Source: Chlamydiota bacterium
GTDB taxonomy: Bacteria > Chlamydiota > Chlamydiia > Chlamydiales > SM23-39
Direction: 5' to 3'
NCBI GenBank assembly: GCA_027449725.1
Contig: DAIDLB010000093.1
Location: 1 to 9,660, forward strand
Length of the DNA stretch: 9,660 nt
Positions 6,670 through 9,660 of this stretch are shown in pieces. Numbering within the stretch: position 1 is the stretch's first letter; every line of letters starts with the position of its first letter. Below the pieces are notes generated by a model that was given only the letters and a program-made list of their open reading frames with translations, searched no databases and was not told where the DNA came from. Position numbers and translations under genes: made by a program.

Positions 6670-9597
6670 ATGAACCATGCGCTCGAAGCAGAAGGGCAGA
6701 CCTACCGGAATTTTCTCATCACAAAATACCTCCCCCTGCCCGAGCTCCAAAGTACGCTTATTGAGCTCGTCCACGAACCGTCGGGGGCTAGAGTCGTGCA
6801 CATCGCGAACAGCGACCCCGAAAACCTCTATTGCCTCTCCTTCCAAACGCTGCCTGACTCTTCCAACGGCGTCGCCCACATCCTCGAGCATACCGTCCTC
6901 TGCGGCTCGGAAAAATTTCCGGTAAAAGATCCCTTTTTCGCCATGACAAGGCGGAGCCTCAACACCTACATGAACGCCCTGACGGGACAGGATTTTACCT
7001 GCTATCCGGCCAGCTCGCAGGTCGAAAAGGATTTTTACAACCTCCTCGACATCTATCTCGACGCCGTCTTCCATCCGAAGTTGACGAAGATGAGCTTTTT
7101 GCAGGAAGGGCACCGGCTCGCCTTCGCCGAAGCGGGCAACTCCAAATCGCCTCTGCAGATCCAGGGCGTTGTCTATAACGAGATGAAAGGAGCTATGGCC
7201 GGATCGGACAGCCGCCTCTGGCATCACCTCTTCAAAAATCTCTTTCCCGACCTGACCTACGCCCACAATTCCGGCGGCGACCCGAAAGTCATCCCCACCC
7301 TCACCCATGAAGAGCTGATCGAATTCCATAAGACCTTCTACCACCCGTCGCGCTGCCTCTTTTTTTTCTATGGCAACCTGCCCCTGGCAAGGCACCTGGA
7401 CAAGATCGCGCCCACGCTCGAAGCTGCCGAAAAATGCCCACTTCTCCCCCCGCTTCCGCCGCAGCGGCGCTTCGCCTCTCCGATCTTCGCCAAAGAAGCT
7501 TATCCCATCGCCTCCGGCGAAGAGATTGCAAAAAAGACGATCATCGCCTTCTCGTTTTTGACCGCCTCCATTGGGGAGCAGACCGAGCTATTGGCCCTCA
7601 GCTTGATCGACTCTCTTCTGACCGACACCGACGTATCGCCCCTCAAATTGGCCCTCATCCAATCGGGCCTCTGCACGGTCGCCGACTCCTCTCTCGACGT
7701 AGAGCTGAGCGAAGCCCCCTGGACGCTCATCTGCAAGGGGTGCGACGAATCCGACGCGGACAAAATCCAACAGCTCCTCTTCTCCACACTCGAGACCCTC
7801 GTCAAAACAGGCTTCGACGCCGAGGCAATCGAAGCATCGCTCCACCAGCTCGAATTCCAACGCTCCGAGATCGGATCGGAGGGAGCCCCTTTCGGCCTGA
7901 CCCTCTTTTTCCGCGCCGCCCTTTCCAAACAGCACGGCGCCGACCCCGAAAGCGCGCTCCTCATCCACTCGCTCTTCAAAGATCTCCGCGCACACCTCGA
8001 AAGCCCCGACTACCTCCCCTCCCTTCTCAAGCGCTATTTCCTTGAAAACCCCCACTTTGTCCGCCTGACCCTCCTGCCCGACCCTTCTCTTGAGCAAAAA
8101 GAGCGGGAAGAGGAAGAAAAAAAACTCAAGCAAATCCAGGCGCATCTCGCCTCCACAGAAACAGAAAAGATCCTCGCCCAGGAAAAAGCGCTGGAGGCCT
8201 ACCAGGCTGAAATCGAACACCAGTCGCTCGACTGCCTGCCAATGATCTCCCTCTCCGAAGTGCCGGAAAACTGTAGAGACTATCCCCTCGCTCTCTCCAA
8301 CTCAGGCTCCCTCGCCATCGCAGAGCACACCTGCTTCACAAACAGGATCATCTACGCCGACCTCTCCTACGACTTGCCCCACATCCCCAGAGAAGATCTC
8401 GTCTATCTCCCCTTCTGGACCCGCTGCCTGACCGAGATCGGCTGCAAAGACCAAAGCTATGCCGACATGCTCCGCCTCCAGCAGTCGGCCGTCGGAGAAC
8501 TGTCAGCCTACCTCGTCCCCGTCATCACACAGGAAGCGCCGCATCTCGTCCAGCCGTGCCTCAACTTCAAAGCAAAAGCGCTCGACCGAAAAGCGCCCGA
8601 ATGCCTCGCCCTCCTCCGCGACTATTCCCTTACGCCCAACTTCCTCGACGCCCGCCGCATCGAAGAGCTTCTCCTCGAGCATGCCACCTCGCTCCAAAAC
8701 AAACTCCCCAAGCGGGCGCTCAGCTACGCGATCCAGATGGCCCTCTCGGGATTTTCCCGTCCCGCAGCCCTCCAAGAGATCTGGCAAGGACTCCCCTACT
8801 ACCAGGCCGTCCTCCAATGGGCGCAAAAGCCCGCCTCCCTCCCGGCCGCCCTCGACCGCCTCGCAGGCATCCTCCTCGGCGCCTCCAAGCCGACCCTCAT
8901 CCTCTCCGTCTCCGACGACGAGCGGCGCCACCTCGACCGCCACCTTCCCGCCTTCGCCGCCGCACTCCCCGCGAAGACCTCTCCCGCCTGGGATACCTCC
9001 ACAATCCCCCTCTCTCCCGTCCGCTCTCAGGGCAAGATCATCGCCGCCCCCGTCGCCTTCAGCGCGCTTGCCTTCAACGCCGCCCCCTACGATCCCGGGC
9101 TCATGGTTGCGACAGACCTCCTCGAAAACGTCGTCCTCCACACCGAAATCCGCGAAAAGGGCGGCGCCTACGGCAGCGGAGCGAGCTACGCCTCCGCGTC
9201 CGGACAATTCTACTTTTACTCGTACCGCGACCCCCACCTCTCGCGCACCTACCACGCCTTCCACAAAGCAATCGACAGGATCGCCGCCGGAAAGTTTGAA
9301 GCCCGCGAACTCGAAGAAGCCAAACTCGGCATCCTCCAAGATCTCGACGCTCCTCTCCCCCCCAGCCAGCGCGCCCGCACAGCCTATGGTTCCCTCCGCT
9401 CGCACCGCACCTACGACATCCGTAATGCCTGGCGCCGCGCCATCATCGATTGCACCGCCGACGAAGTCAAAACCGCCGTCGCCACACACCTCGCCGCAAA
9501 AAAAGACGCCGCCGTCTTCATCTCATTCGCAGGCGAAGAGCTCCTCAAAAAAGAAGCCAAGCGGCTCCCCTTCCCCTTCGAGATCTCCATTGTCTGA
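6670..9597 (+). CDS. M16C zinc metallopeptidase, presequence protease (PreP)-like (975 aa)
   Basis: A peptide-degrading metallopeptidase of the insulinase superfamily, M16C/PreP type: a single chain of four M16 domains forming a chamber that takes short unstructured peptides. The inverted zinc motif HILEH gives His70, catalytic Glu73 and His74. The third ligand is Glu171 in YNEMKGA, 101 residues after His70, the same spacing as in human PreP (His104/Glu205). FYHPSR (223-228) and the following YGNLPL are typical PreP sequence. A charged helical stretch (about 474-518, rich in Glu, Lys and Gln) is the expected hinge between the halves. The C-terminal half keeps the substrate-binding Arg828/Tyr834 pair (REKGGAYGSG). 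No signal peptide or membrane segment is seen, so it is probably cytosolic. Length is normal for PreP and the gene looks intact. It is divergent from the 425-aa gene. Its coding strand is unusually C-rich, unlike nrdA. The family is sure; the substrate is unknown. Confidence 0.95.
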   Translation: MNHALEAEGQTYRNFLITKYLPLPELQSTLIELVHEPSGARVVHIANSDPENLYCLSFQTLPDSSNGVAHILEHTVLCGSEKFPVKDPFFAMTRRSLNTYMNALTGQDFTCYPASSQVEKDFYNLLDIYLDAVFHPKLTKMSFLQEGHRLAFAEAGNSKSPLQIQGVVYNEMKGAMAGSDSRLWHHLFKNLFPDLTYAHNSGGDPKVIPTLTHEELIEFHKTFYHPSRCLFFFYGNLPLARHLDKIAPTLEAAEKCPLLPPLPPQRRFASPIFAKEAYPIASGEEIAKKTIIAFSFLTASIGEQTELLALSLIDSLLTDTDVSPLKLALIQSGLCTVADSSLDVELSEAPWTLICKGCDESDADKIQQLLFSTLETLVKTGFDAEAIEASLHQLEFQRSEIGSEGAPFGLTLFFRAALSKQHGADPESALLIHSLFKDLRAHLESPDYLPSLLKRYFLENPHFVRLTLLPDPSLEQKEREEEEKKLKQIQAHLASTETEKILAQEKALEAYQAEIEHQSLDCLPMISLSEVPENCRDYPLALSNSGSLAIAEHTCFTNRIIYADLSYDLPHIPREDLVYLPFWTRCLTEIGCKDQSYADMLRLQQSAVGELSAYLVPVITQEAPHLVQPCLNFKAKALDRKAPECLALLRDYSLTPNFLDARRIEELLLEHATSLQNKLPKRALSYAIQMALSGFSRPAALQEIWQGLPYYQAVLQWAQKPASLPAALDRLAGILLGASKPTLILSVSDDERRHLDRHLPAFAAALPAKTSPAWDTSTIPLSPVRSQGKIIAAPVAFSALAFNAAPYDPGLMVATDLLENVVLHTEIREKGGAYGSGASYASASGQFYFYSYRDPHLSRTYHAFHKAIDRIAAGKFEARELEEAKLGILQDLDAPLPPSQRARTAYGSLRSHRTYDIRNAWRRAIIDCTADEVKTAVATHLAAKKDAAVFISFAGEELLKKEAKRLPFPFEISIV

Positions 9598-9618
9598 TAC
9601 GCACGAAGCCGCTATACT
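9590..9618 (+). promoter_or_regulatory. Candidate sigma-70-type promoter at the end of the peptidase gene
   Basis: TTGTCT (9590-9595, four of six) and TATACT (9613-9618, five of six) are exactly 17 bases apart. The -35 overlaps the last codons of the peptidase gene. A transcript would begin near 9625, immediately before the palindrome at 9628. The gene it would serve lies beyond the window. Confidence 0.4.
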
Positions 9619-9627
9619 AACGGATTT

Positions 9628-9660
9628 CTAAGGGCTCCGCCCTTAGGATCCCGCTAAAGG
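9628..9660. repeat. Left end of a second palindromic element, cut by the window edge
   Basis: CTAAGGGC (9628-9635) pairs perfectly with GCCCTTAG (9639-9646) around a TCC loop. Then come CCC and GCTAAAGG up to the last base. The element at 2974 has the same order: a stem with loop TCC, a C-run, then GTTAAAGG. Both lie just after a stop codon (15 and 31 bases). The stem bases differ but stay paired. Membership of one family is inferred from this layout, and only about 33 bases are visible. Confidence 0.6.

Noticed and set aside
6566..6670. Longer version of the 425-aa gene starting with TTG at 6670
   Set aside because: ATG 6565 has GGAGG at 5 bases, whereas the TTG has no good RBS and the extension covers the divergent promoters.
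6667..7395. 242-codon minus-strand frame opposite the start of the peptidase gene
   Set aside because: It lies opposite the zinc-motif region of a certain gene, and the composition is that of a shadow frame.
8503..9489. 328-codon open frame on the minus strand
   Set aside because: Antisense shadow of the peptidase gene with a Gly/Glu/Val-biased product, no RBS and no domain.
8459..9631. 390-codon open frame on the plus strand overlapping the peptidase gene
   Set aside because: Its product is almost entirely Ser, Pro, Arg, Lys and Thr, as expected when a C-rich gene is read out of frame. The peptidase frame has clear motifs (REKGGAYGSG) across the same bases.

Overview
The window looks like chromosomal DNA from a member of the Chlamydiota, probably an environmental (Parachlamydia-like) lineage rather than Chlamydia itself. 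The main support is the R2 ribonucleotide reductase subunit. It carries the chlamydial class Ic signature, with Phe127 in place of the radical tyrosine and every metal ligand at the residue number known from C. trachomatis. Further support comes from the multi-ATP-cone R1 subunit, a small Lys/Arg-rich histone-like protein, and a PreP-type M16 peptidase. The species cannot be fixed from the sequence. The large genes are fairly GC-rich, while the small-gene island in the middle is AT-rich.

Layout: (1) 1-4128, plus strand: nrdA (5' end outside the window) and nrdB, supplying deoxynucleotides. They are separated by an 80-bp imperfect palindrome made of three nested hairpins. (2) 4135-4166: a bidirectional terminator, shared by nrdB and a converging 49-codon minus-strand gene (4174-4323) for a tiny, very acidic peptide with a signal sequence. 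(3) 4324-4522: an AT-rich divergent promoter region. (4) 4523-5217: a 102-aa coiled-coil hypothetical followed by a 110-aa histone-like protein, ending at a strong terminator. (5) 5288-6565, minus strand: a 425-aa protein of unknown function with a Pro/Ala linker. (6) 6566-6669: a compact divergent promoter region. (7) 6670-9597: a 975-aa zinc metallopeptidase of the PreP/M16C type. (8) 9598-9660: a promoter-like site, then the left end of what appears to be a second copy of the palindrome family seen between nrdA and nrdB.

With nrdA and nrdB the organism reduces ribonucleotides to deoxyribonucleotides, and the ATP-cones on R1 would sense the ATP/dATP balance. The histone-like protein points to nucleoid condensation, a hallmark of the chlamydial infectious stage. 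The peptidase probably degrades peptides. The 425-aa and 102-aa proteins and the 49-aa peptide are not recognised. The most interesting items are the palindrome family with compensatory stem changes, the hidden secreted acidic peptide gene, and the histone-like protein whose basic tail is at the N-terminus. No CRISPR array, tRNA, rRNA, transposase or complete mobile element was seen.
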